Made by a program: the position numbers and the translations under genes
In this document: piece by piece, positions 1-5,755 of the stretch
Layout: the number at the start of each line of letters is the position of its first letter
Numbering within the stretch: position 1 is the first letter of the stretch
Notes under the pieces: generated by a model
Databases searched by the model: none
Told to the model about the DNA's origin: nothing
What the model saw: the letters and a program-made list of their open reading frames with translations, nothing else
IMG/VR virus record: IMGVR_UViG_3300037504_000235
Coordinates: 1-35,813 of that record
Reading direction: 5' to 3' (one strand)
Length of the DNA stretch: 35,813 bases
Source of the DNA: a virus

Positions 1-1
1 C

Positions 2-61
2 CGCCACTGTTATCAGACCGCTGAGCGGTCCGTCGAGTTCACGCCGATGGCGAAAGACTGA
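2..61 (+). CDS. possible 3' end of an upstream gene (partial)
   Basis: A reading frame is open from the left edge of the window and stops with TGA at 59-61, giving 19 residues ending TPMAKD. It lies just before promoter P1, where the end of a previous gene would be expected. It is too short to recognise, and such a short open frame could arise by chance. The inverted repeat at 16-30 would lie inside it if it is real. Confidence 0.25.
   Translation, partial: RHCYQTAERSVEFTPMAKD
16..30. repeat. perfect inverted repeat, 6-bp arms, 3-nt loop
   Basis: GACCGC and GCGGTC flank TGA. The repeat lies 40 nt upstream of the -35 box of promoter P1. It could be an operator or a small RNA hairpin, or chance in GC-rich DNA. 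There is no T-run after it, so it is not an intrinsic terminator. Confidence 0.4.
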
Positions 62-70
62 AGAATCCGC

Positions 71-98
71 TTGACTCCCTCCCGGCGTGGTGTATGCT
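71..98 (+). promoter_or_regulatory. sigma70-like promoter P1
   Basis: The -35 box TTGACT (71-76) and -10 box TATGCT (93-98) are separated by 16 nt, and the spacer ends in GGTG. Transcription would begin near 105, so the ATG at 94 inside the -10 box cannot be the start of the next gene. The box order and exact spacing match five other promoters on this strand. Confidence 0.8.
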
Positions 99-123
99 GG
101 GAGGGAGAAAGGAGAAAGCAACG

Positions 124-387
124 ATGAGCGACAAGCACAACGACCCTATCGTGGTACTGAGCGACGGCGAAACCTATGACCGCTCCGCGACAATCCTTTG
201 GATGCCGCAGGAATGGCCGTCAGAGCTTGTGGAAGAGTCCCTACGGCATGACGGGCCCGGCACCGTGACCGTGGCTGAAGTGGTGCAAGCACTCGTAAAC
301 ATGGCGAACGCACTTGACAAGCCGGACGAAATCCGCGACCGGATCTACGAGCAGATCGACCTACTAGAGCGGATCAACGCATCGTGA
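124..387 (+). CDS. small early protein, unknown function
   Basis: The product has 87 residues and starts MSDKHNDPIV. I chose ATG 124 over the in-frame ATG at 94 because the latter lies inside the -10 box of P1; AAAGGAG at about 109-115 serves as ribosome binding site. The protein is acidic and probably mostly helical in its second half, with no Cys-pair motif, membrane segment or family I recognise. It is the first gene after P1, so it is probably expressed early, and it is followed 61 nt later by another unknown gene with a stronger ribosome binding site. Confidence 0.75.
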   Translation: MSDKHNDPIVVLSDGETYDRSATILWMPQEWPSELVEESLRHDGPGTVTVAEVVQALVNMANALDKPDEIRDRIYEQIDLLERINAS

Positions 388-448
388 CCCGCCGCCACGT
401 TCTACTAACGATCCTCGCCTATCTCACCCTGTTATAGGAGCAAGCACA

Positions 449-850
449 ATGACTGCGAAAGCCGATCTGCGGCCCCACTTCTACCGCGAACTGAAGAGAC
501 TGGAACGTGAACGCTCACCCCTCCTATTCAATGCCCTGCTGCGTATTGGATCTGCCCGGATTCTTCTCACCAACGACAACCCGGCGGTGCAGGAGTGGGG
601 CCGCCGGTTCCTGCTCCGCGATGAGGCGACGGACTGGCCCGCCATTGATGTAGCGTCCGATATGATGTTCGACCGGGGGCTCAAGGCAGCCGGGCACGTC
701 CTTCACTGGCTGTACATGGCGTGCGATCCGGTTCAGGATGCTGACACGATGCACGCCCTCGCCGACATGATGCAGGATTTCTACAGTTCGGACGCGATGA
801 CGTTCCATGAACTCGTGGGGCTGGTCCGAGAACTTGCCAAGTCCGAATAA
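449..850 (+). CDS. hypothetical helical protein
   Basis: The product has 133 residues, starting MTAKADLRPHFY. The start is preceded by the leader ATAGGAGCAAGCACA, which is nearly identical to the leaders of the genes at 1026 and 1468, so the three share a ribosome binding site design. The sequence looks alpha-helical and soluble, with an arginine-rich first third and an acidic C-terminus. I do not recognise a family. It is the last gene of the P1 transcript, since a good intrinsic terminator begins 20 nt after its stop codon. Confidence 0.8.
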   Translation: MTAKADLRPHFYRELKRLERERSPLLFNALLRIGSARILLTNDNPAVQEWGRRFLLRDEATDWPAIDVASDMMFDRGLKAAGHVLHWLYMACDPVQDADTMHALADMMQDFYSSDAMTFHELVGLVRELAKSE

Positions 851-869
851 CCGAACCTCCTTTCTATCG

Positions 870-905
870 CCCGGCTCCGCCCGATAACGGCGGGGTCGGG
901 TTTCT
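870..905 (+). terminator. Rho-independent terminator
   Basis: A 12-bp stem (870-881 with 889-900, two G-U pairs) has a 7-nt loop CGATAAC and is followed by TTTCTC. It ends the P1 transcript after the gene at 449-850. The -35 box of promoter P2 starts only about 12 nt later, making a terminator-promoter boundary that isolates the two early units. Confidence 0.8.
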
Positions 906-916
906 CGAAAAAGAAC

Positions 917-944
917 TTGACACGCCCTGTCTGTAGTGTATATT
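917..944 (+). promoter_or_regulatory. sigma70-like promoter P2
   Basis: A consensus TTGACA -35 (917-922), a 16-nt spacer ending in TAGTG, and TATATT -10 (939-944). Among the promoters found here it is one of the two closest to consensus. It lies directly after a terminator and about 80 nt upstream of the next start codon, leaving a 5' leader of about 75 nt. Confidence 0.85.
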
Positions 945-1025
945 GAAGATGCACGGGCAGGGCGGGGAGAACTCCGGGCGGTCCGGAACTCCCCGTCGCT
1001 GACCCACTTATCAGGAGCAAGCACA

Positions 1026-1388
1026 ATGAGCAAGCGAACAAACAAGGACATCGCCCACGAATGGGCGGAGCGTATCGCCGCTGGGCGTGCGTTCAACGAC
1101 GACCACGGAACCAATAACAACGGAACCCTCTACTACATCGGCGACACGATCTACAGCTACGGCTCGCACTGGCCGTTGGCTACGGTGGTCCCCGGCTCCT
1201 CGCCGTCGAACCTGCCCCGCGTTTTCGTCAACGTCGGCAAGTACAGCATGACCACGAGCCACCACCTCGGGGCGGTACGCGGGGCACTGGCGACCATCTG
1301 CCCCAACGTGCGGCAGATCGAGTGCGAAGGACCGGACGCCCTGCGGGCAGCCGTGGCGAACGCCTCCCGCCCGGTCGAGACCTACTAA
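1026..1388 (+). CDS. hypothetical early protein with YSYGSHWPLA motif
   Basis: The product has 120 residues, starting MSKRTNKDIAHEW. ATG 1026 follows the leader TCAGGAGCAAGCACA and is preferred over the in-frame ATG at 936, which overlaps the P2 -10 box. The middle of the protein (about residues 38-85) contains YSYGSHWPLATV and NVGKYSMTTSHHLGAV, a pattern I associate with small uncharacterised phage and plasmid proteins. No catalytic motif is evident. It is the first gene expressed from P2 and probably has a role in host take-over, but that is inference from position only. Confidence 0.8.
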   Translation: MSKRTNKDIAHEWAERIAAGRAFNDDHGTNNNGTLYYIGDTIYSYGSHWPLATVVPGSSPSNLPRVFVNVGKYSMTTSHHLGAVRGALATICPNVRQIECEGPDALRAAVANASRPVETY

Positions 1389-1410
1389 CAGAACGTGCTT
1401 TCTCCATATC

Positions 1411-1436
1411 GGGGCCGGGCTTGACGGCTCGGCTCC
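1411..1436 (+). terminator. hairpin, weak terminator or attenuator
   Basis: A 10-bp GC-rich stem (1411-1420 with 1427-1436, two G-U pairs) has the loop TTGACG and is followed by CCGGTTTCACC, which is only slightly T-rich. It sits between the genes at 1026 and 1468. A similar GGGGCCGGGGCTTGA block occurs after the gene ending at 2845, so it may be a repeated intergenic processing or attenuation element. Confidence 0.45.
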
Positions 1437-1467
1437 CGGTTTCACCTGATAGATAGGAGCAATCACG

Positions 1468-2040
1468 ATGACGACCCCTTGGTACGAACTCCCGTTACGT
1501 CAGTGGGTAAACAACAAGCACCGGCTCTGGTTCAAAGAGATCGACTGGCAGCGGAGCAAAGCCTACGCTGCGGAACGAACCGCGTGGTACGGTACGGAAG
1601 CGGACAACGACACGTTCGACAGCGTGCCCGAGATCCAAGCCTACATCGACAAGCTGATGGCATCGGCGTGGTTCCGCCGTCGATGGCCGCACACCCGGTT
1701 CAAGGTGCAGGTCAAGGATGGGCGGGCACGCTACCGGACCGCCGCCGCCAATCGCGGTCAGCGGTGGATCAAGCTGCCTCGCTGGTCCCGCAAGCGGTGG
1801 CTCATCCTACATGAACTGGCCCACATCTGTACGCCCCATGAGACCGGCGGCAAGCACGGTCGGTACTGGGCACGGACCTACCTCGAACTGGTCCGACACG
1901 AGATGGGCGAGGATGCCCACAAGCTGCTCAAGTTGTGCTTTCAAAGGCACAAGGTCAAGTTCAACCCACGGCGGAAGCTGACAGCACAGCAGCACCGCTA
2001 CTGTGAAGAAGCCGCGTTCCGAAGGTTTCACGGAGAATGA
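1468..2040 (+). CDS. zinc metallopeptidase, HELAH type (TIGR04338-like)
   Basis: The product has 190 residues. Residues 115-119 read HELAH, the zinc-binding and catalytic core of zincin metallopeptidases, and about 11 residues later H-G-x-x-W supplies a third possible zinc ligand. The N-terminal half has the pattern YxAE...VPEIQAYIDKL...RRRWP...VKVQ typical of the TIGR04338 putative metallohydrolase family found in actinobacteria and their phages. SprT-like proteases are the other candidate. There is no signal peptide, so it should act in the cytoplasm. The substrate is unknown. The start ATG follows ATAGGAGCAATCACG, the same leader type as the two upstream genes. Confidence 0.8.
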   Translation: MTTPWYELPLRQWVNNKHRLWFKEIDWQRSKAYAAERTAWYGTEADNDTFDSVPEIQAYIDKLMASAWFRRRWPHTRFKVQVKDGRARYRTAAANRGQRWIKLPRWSRKRWLILHELAHICTPHETGGKHGRYWARTYLELVRHEMGEDAHKLLKLCFQRHKVKFNPRRKLTAQQHRYCEEAAFRRFHGE

Positions 2041-2043
2041 CCG

Positions 2044-2568
2044 ATGCCCCATGGTGAGCGAGCGAGTAGACTGGCGAACCAGTGCAAGGATATGGGGAGC
2101 CGCCGCTGGTATGGATGGCCCCCACACTGCCGGGAGATCAAGCGGCTGACTCGCGAGAAAGAGCGGCGGTCACGGCGTCAGCTTGAGAAACGGCTGGCGG
2201 ATCGGGTCAACGAAGTGGACCTCGAATCGGAGGGTATGCGGTCGCAAGCCCGACACCGTATCGAAAAAACCGTGCGGGAGTTCCTTGACAAGCGACGAAA
2301 TGGCGGTACACTGGAGGAAGATGACACAGTGAGAACTACCATGAAACACAACGACCTTGATGACTACGAGCGGGAGGACAGCGTGGACCTCGATGCGTTC
2401 CTGCTCCACCCGGAGGAACTGGAGCCCGGTTGGTACGACCCGCCTGATCCGGACGAGGGTGACAATGACGACGACTTCTGGGACCGCTTCGACGATGCCC
2501 TCGCCGCCTACGATGACGACTGGTATGATTTCGTCGGATCGGACCCGGACGACTACGATGACAGCTAA
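2044..2568 (+). CDS. charged hypothetical protein with acidic tail
   Basis: The product has 174 residues in two contrasting halves. Residues 1-95 are strongly basic and helical (many KR pairs, likely coiled coil or nucleic-acid binding). Residues 100-174 are very acidic, with DP, DD and WYD clusters. Promoter P3 lies inside the gene, and ATG 2341 (after GTG 2329) is an in-frame candidate start for an acidic-only shorter product. The GGAG at 2031-2034 lies in the end of the previous gene. The acidic half could be a DNA mimic, but no family is recognised. Confidence 0.7.
   Translation: MPHGERASRLANQCKDMGSRRWYGWPPHCREIKRLTREKERRSRRQLEKRLADRVNEVDLESEGMRSQARHRIEKTVREFLDKRRNGGTLEEDDTVRTTMKHNDLDDYEREDSVDLDAFLLHPEELEPGWYDPPDPDEGDNDDDFWDRFDDALAAYDDDWYDFVGSDPDDYDDS
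2285..2312 (+). promoter_or_regulatory. sigma70-like promoter P3, inside a gene
   Basis: TTGACA (2285-2290), a 16-nt spacer ending TGGCGG, and TACACT (2307-2312). It lies within the gene at 2044-2568 and would transcribe the acidic 3' half of that gene and the small zinc-ribbon genes downstream. Spacing and box types match P1, P2, P4, P5 and P6. Confidence 0.7.
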
Positions 2569-2845
2569 GGCGAAACAGAAAGGCCGACTTGAGACTCTGC
2601 ACGTCAGGTGTACCGAGTGCGGCAAACTCTACGCTACGCGGCTCCGGCTCGTGAGTGGGCATGGAAGCGGCGAAGTCAACGACGAACGCATCGTCGAACA
2701 TCTGACTCGGCTTGGCTGGACAGGGCAGTGGCATTTCCGCGGCGGGGAAAAGGTCTGCCACTCCTGCAACAAGAGACCCCCATCCATGAAGCTGCGGCCG
2801 GTAGACCCGGACAACGAAGCGACGTGGGAACCGTGGAAGAAGTGA
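2558..2845 (+). CDS. zinc-ribbon protein
   Basis: The product has 95 residues, starting MTAKAKQKGRLETLHV. ATG 2558 overlaps the last codons of the previous gene (stop at 2568). Two cysteine pairs, CTEC near residue 18 and CHSC near residue 67, spaced by about 48 residues, form a probable zinc ribbon. The N-terminus is basic. Zinc ribbons of this size in phages are often nucleic-acid or protein-interaction modules, but the role here is unknown. It probably belongs to the P3 transcript. Confidence 0.75.
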   Translation: MTAKAKQKGRLETLHVRCTECGKLYATRLRLVSGHGSGEVNDERIVEHLTRLGWTGQWHFRGGEKVCHSCNKRPPSMKLRPVDPDNEATWEPWKK

Positions 2846-2936
2846 TTGGGGCCGGGGCTTGAGCAGTGTAAGTCGGGGGGCCGCGTGCCAGCCCGCGTCA
2901 AGCAACCCCCGGCTCCCTCACTCTGACCGGAGATAG
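2846..2936 (+). other. intergenic leader with GGGGCCGGGG block
   Basis: This 91-nt spacer carries GGGGCCGGGGCTTGA at 2850-2864 and CCCCCGGCTCCC about 42 nt later, able to pair over a long loop. It resembles the hairpin at 1411-1436. It ends with GACCGGAGATAG before the next start codon. I see no clear -35/-10 pair here. Confidence 0.35.
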
Positions 2937-3224
2937 ATGATGCAAACCTTCAATGTTGAACTGCTGGCGGGCGTGGGGATCGTCGGGATCGGAGCATACA
3001 CGGTGGTCCCGGATAATATGGCTCTGGTCCCGAAGAACATGAGCCCCGACCAGTGCCCGCATGACGACTTCTCCTATGAGACATGGACGATGGGCGGGCT
3101 ACAGCACACCCTGAAATCTTGCCGACGTTGCGGATGTGTGAAGAAGTCCGCCGTGTACGACCCCTTTACTAGCGGGATATGCGGCACACACTCTAGTGGG
3201 GAGTGGGGATTGCCCAATGGCTAA
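2937..3224 (+). CDS. small protein, hydrophobic N-terminus and zinc-ribbon-like C-terminus
   Basis: The product has 95 residues. Residues 7-25 (about ELLAGVGIVGIGAYTVV) are hydrophobic and could be a membrane segment. The C-terminal part has a Cys-Pro-His and later CRRCGC, the pattern of a small treble-clef or zinc-ribbon motif. CGGAG about 8 nt upstream is the ribosome binding site, and ATG 2937 and ATG 2940 are adjacent possible starts. No family recognised. Confidence 0.7.
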   Translation: MMQTFNVELLAGVGIVGIGAYTVVPDNMALVPKNMSPDQCPHDDFSYETWTMGGLQHTLKSCRRCGCVKKSAVYDPFTSGICGTHSSGEWGLPNG

Positions 3225-3948
3225 GCGACTCAAGAGTACACGCAACGAGGCAGGCAGCTACACCTTGACGTACCACGGCGAGGCCCGTACGGTGCAGGCG
3301 AGGCTGTGGAATAACGATCTTGCCGGTGGTTGGCAGATCGAGGACTCTTGCCCCGGTGCCCACGAGACCAACGTGGATGCACCGTACAAGACGAAGAAAG
3401 CCTGCGTTGAGGCGTGGACTGAGTGGGCGGAAGCGGCAACGGCGAACGGATGCCCGGCTCCATCGGGCGAGACACAGACACCGCCTCCGCCCCCGTCGAT
3501 CAAGCGAGCGGTGCCACCGCCGCCGTCGCTCCCTAAGGTTCCGTCGCTCAAGAAGTCACGAGCGGCGGAGATCAAGGAGCGATTGCCGGAGTCCGGGCCG
3601 GAAGATCAGGCCGACCCCTTCGAGCCGCTGTACTGGTACCCGAAGGACCACCCGGATGCCGACAAGCGAAACCAACCGACGCCCCTGAACGTTCTGTACG
3701 CCGTGGGCGTGACGTTTGCACAGAAGCTACCCGGCATGATGTGCATGGACGAGATCAAACCACTGCTCAAGCTGATCGTTGAATGCTTCGAGCGAGAGAA
3801 CCCCAAGGAAACTTACGATGGCAAGCTCCAAACTCCCGCCGAGAAACTCGAAAGACACATCGCCCGACTCCACGAAGAACAAGGACGACGGCCCGCCCTC
3901 CCCGAAGGGTACGAACCCATCGACCCCGCCGACCTCCCGTTCGGATGA
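3217..3948 (+). CDS. hypothetical protein with proline-rich linker
   Basis: The product has 243 residues, starting MAKRLKSTRNEAG. ATG 3217 overlaps the last codons of the upstream gene; GTG 3196 is a less likely alternative. Residues 1-85 look like a small folded domain, residues 87-130 are proline-rich and disordered (PPPPPS, VPPPPSLPKVPSLKK), and the C-terminal part from about residue 135 looks folded and helical. No motif points to a function. Its last 131 nt overlap the next gene in another frame. Confidence 0.7.
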   Translation: MAKRLKSTRNEAGSYTLTYHGEARTVQARLWNNDLAGGWQIEDSCPGAHETNVDAPYKTKKACVEAWTEWAEAATANGCPAPSGETQTPPPPPSIKRAVPPPPSLPKVPSLKKSRAAEIKERLPESGPEDQADPFEPLYWYPKDHPDADKRNQPTPLNVLYAVGVTFAQKLPGMMCMDEIKPLLKLIVECFERENPKETYDGKLQTPAEKLERHIARLHEEQGRRPALPEGYEPIDPADLPFG

Positions 3949-4441
3949 GAAGCCGCCGAAGCAGGAGAAGCCGCCGAAGCAGGAGGAACCGCGGCCGTTC
4001 GAGCCCGCCGACCCGGCCGAGTTGTCGAACCGGTTATACCACCTGCTCGGTGCCTTGTGGGCGAAGGTGGACACCGGGATCAAGCCGTTCATCGAGCAGT
4101 TTCAGCGGCACGCCCACCTGTCGGCATCCGTGATTGCGGCCGGGGACAGCACGTTCCCTGTCTCGGTGATGCCGCACCCGATCAACCCCCACTACTGCAA
4201 GGTCAACAGCAAGAACACGGTGCTGTTCTTCTACATCGGCGGAACCCTGCTCCGGCTGTACCGGTTCGCAAACGAGCCGACGAAGGAGAGTCAGGACAAC
4301 TTCGAGCGGTGGTACGCACGTCTCCGTGTCGTGGTCCGGCAGTGGCCGGAGGTTGTGGTCTACGGCAGCGACCCCGAAGGGTATCGACTGCTCACCGAGC
4401 CGCGTGCCGTCAAACTCCTGAACAAGAGATTCGGAGACTGA
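3818..4441 (+). CDS. hypothetical protein with disordered N-terminus
   Basis: The product has 207 residues, starting MASSKLPPRNSKD. ATG 3818, preceded by AAGGA, is chosen over the in-frame TTG 3779. The first 65 residues are Ser/Pro/Lys-rich and disordered and coincide with the 131-nt overlap with the previous gene. They end in an exact duplication encoding EKPPKQ twice. Residues 70-207 look folded, with hydrophobic NTVLFFYIGGTLLRLYRF and a Trp/Arg-rich helix. No family recognised. Confidence 0.7.
   Translation: MASSKLPPRNSKDTSPDSTKNKDDGPPSPKGTNPSTPPTSRSDEKPPKQEKPPKQEEPRPFEPADPAELSNRLYHLLGALWAKVDTGIKPFIEQFQRHAHLSASVIAAGDSTFPVSVMPHPINPHYCKVNSKNTVLFFYIGGTLLRLYRFANEPTKESQDNFERWYARLRVVVRQWPEVVVYGSDPEGYRLLTEPRAVKLLNKRFGD
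3949..3984 (+). repeat. 18-bp tandem duplication, two copies
   Basis: GAAGCCGCCGAAGCAGGA occurs twice in direct tandem (3949-3966 and 3967-3984), encoding EKPPKQ repeated in the disordered N-terminus of the gene at 3818-4441. This is a recent-looking in-frame duplication that lengthens a linker. Confidence 0.9.
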
Positions 4442-4444
4442 CTC

Positions 4445-4537
4445 ATGCCCATCGCTTTCTATGCTTTCTTTGCCATTGTGCTTTTCATCTTCCTGATCGG
4501 CGTCACCGATAAGGACGGTCGGGGAGGGAACCGATAA
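4445..4537 (+). CDS. 30-residue membrane peptide
   Basis: The short frame encodes MPIAFYAFFAIVLFIFLIGV followed by a polar tail TDKDGRGGNR. Residues 2-20 form one complete hydrophobic membrane segment with a short charged end, probably N-out/C-in. GGAG at about 4433 gives a correctly spaced ribosome binding site. The stop TAA overlaps the next start codon (TAATG), which suggests translational coupling and supports a real gene. The role is unknown; small single-span phage peptides include holins, antiholins and host membrane-protein inhibitors. Confidence 0.65.
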   Translation: MPIAFYAFFAIVLFIFLIGVTDKDGRGGNR

Positions 4538-4773
4538 TGTCAACCCGACATCGGTTTGGTCCACCCGGAAACCGCTACTTTGTGCGTGGCAATGACGTTG
4601 CCATGTCCACGTCTGTAGAGTACGATCAGCAGTTTGTGGACGCGGGATTTTTACCGCTCCGCCGTGCTTCTGTACTCAAGGCCCTGCGTAGTGCGGACAT
4701 CACAACGTACATTGACGCCCTTGATGTGCCGGTGTGCAGGGCCGCTTTTCGTGACAGGATGCGGAGACAGTAG
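4537..4773 (+). CDS. small hypothetical protein
   Basis: The product has 78 residues, starting MSTRHRFGPPGNRY. It is coupled to the membrane peptide upstream (TAATG) and to the next gene (TAGTG), with GGGAGG about 10 nt before the start. It is basic, with no cysteine pairs or membrane segment and no recognised family. Confidence 0.65.
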   Translation: MSTRHRFGPPGNRYFVRGNDVAMSTSVEYDQQFVDAGFLPLRRASVLKALRSADITTYIDALDVPVCRAAFRDRMRRQ

Positions 4774-5534
4774 TGTCGGACAAGCAACGAGAGTGGCCGT
4801 TTCGACTAAGGTACCCTGTCCGCCCCGATCTGCGACAGGCCCACGTTGGCGATTGGGGCGACAAGTTCACCCTGTTGCCGATGGAGCGGGAAGTCCAGCA
4901 GGCTCTCCGCGAGGCGGGGTACAGCATGAGCATCGACTGCCTCGATACTGTAGTCCCGTTTGACACACTCTACCGGGCGTACCTTCGGCACGTCGAGAGG
5001 GATAACGACGCGGAGCGGAATGCTGAAAACTGCCGCAACCTCAACGAAAAAGAGTTCGGCGTCGCCCTCAACCGCGTGTTCTGCATACCAGAAACCCTGC
5101 TCGAACTGTGGGAGGCGGAACTACGGGGGGAGATCGAAGTCCCCGGACTTCGTGAAATCATCTGCCGACGCCCGAAGTTCCGGTGTAGGGTCCGTAAGGA
5201 CGGGAAGCAAGAACTGGCCGTGCCGGGAATGACTGGGCCGGGGGAGATCAAGCGGCGGCTTGGCGGACGGCCGAAGAAGAAAGAGAAGAAAGAACGGGAT
5301 GCTGCCTTGACATCGCAGAGACCTGAGGTACTCTTGGATCATCGCACCCTCGAAGAAAAGGTGCGAGAAGCCCGCCGCCTCGCTTTCCGGCAGGCTATGG
5401 AAATCAGGAGTGCAGAAATCCGGAAGCGAAAGCAGGAACGGCAGGCAAAGCGTGAACAGCGTGAACGCCGAGCCGCTCTGAAGAACGCCAAGCCCAGCCG
5501 CATCCGGCTCGGCCCCCCGAAGGAGAGACGATGA
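4773..5534 (+). CDS. basic protein with D5-like helical region and AT-hook-like motif
   Basis: The product has 253 residues with a GTG start overlapping the previous stop (TAGTG), and GGAG 6 nt upstream. Around residues 63-100 the pattern LYRAYLRHVE...NLNEKEFGVALNRVF resembles the winged-helix DNA-binding region at the C-terminus of D5-type primase-helicases. Around residues 165-172 GGRPKKKEKK resembles an AT-hook. The last 70 residues are a highly charged Arg/Lys/Glu helix, likely coiled coil. I infer DNA or RNA binding; no enzymatic motif is visible. Promoter P6 lies inside the gene. Confidence 0.65.
   Translation: MSDKQREWPFRLRYPVRPDLRQAHVGDWGDKFTLLPMEREVQQALREAGYSMSIDCLDTVVPFDTLYRAYLRHVERDNDAERNAENCRNLNEKEFGVALNRVFCIPETLLELWEAELRGEIEVPGLREIICRRPKFRCRVRKDGKQELAVPGMTGPGEIKRRLGGRPKKKEKKERDAALTSQRPEVLLDHRTLEEKVREARRLAFRQAMEIRSAEIRKRKQERQAKREQRERRAALKNAKPSRIRLGPPKERR
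5307..5334 (+). promoter_or_regulatory. sigma70-like promoter P6, inside a gene
   Basis: TTGACA (5307-5312), a 16-nt spacer ending CTGAGG, and TACTCT (5329-5334). It lies in the 3' part of the gene at 4773-5534 and would drive the small membrane protein at 5531 and the DNA polymerase at 5748. The -10 is the weakest of the set; support comes mainly from the shared exact spacing. Confidence 0.6.
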
Positions 5535-5755
5535 CCTTCCTCAGTTGGTTTGGTTCGACCCTTATTGTTGTGGCGTTTGCTACGCAGAGCAAGCTGCCCA
5601 AGCTCTACTACCTCCTGATGAACCTCGTGGGTTCCGGCATCACGTCAGCGTACTGCGTCGTGGCCGGGGCGTGGCCCTTACTACCGCTGCAATTGACGTG
5701 GTTCATCGTCGCCGCCCTCTTGCTCACCGGGATGTACCGTCACCGCAATGCGTAA
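5531..5755 (+). CDS. small integral membrane protein (CBU_0592-like)
   Basis: The product has 74 residues with three closely spaced hydrophobic segments (about 4-18, 25-47, 50-66). The pattern YYLLMNLVGSGITS...GAWPLLPLQLTWFIVAAL resembles the CBU_0592 family of small bacterial membrane proteins, whose function is unknown. The start overlaps the previous stop (ATGA) and has GGAGAGACG upstream. The stop overlaps the start of the polymerase gene. It sits between an early DNA-binding-type gene and the polymerase, so it may have been acquired from a host. Confidence 0.65.
   Translation: MTFLSWFGSTLIVVAFATQSKLPKLYYLLMNLVGSGITSAYCVVAGAWPLLPLQLTWFIVAALLLTGMYRHRNA

Noticed and set aside
94-123. Upstream ATG as start of the first gene
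   Set aside because: The ATG overlaps the -10 box of P1, so it cannot be on the transcript; ATG 124 has the ribosome binding site.
1421-1449. TTGACG in a hairpin loop as a seventh promoter
   Set aside because: The hexamer 16 nt downstream is CACCTG, not a -10 box. The TTGACG is the loop of a hairpin.
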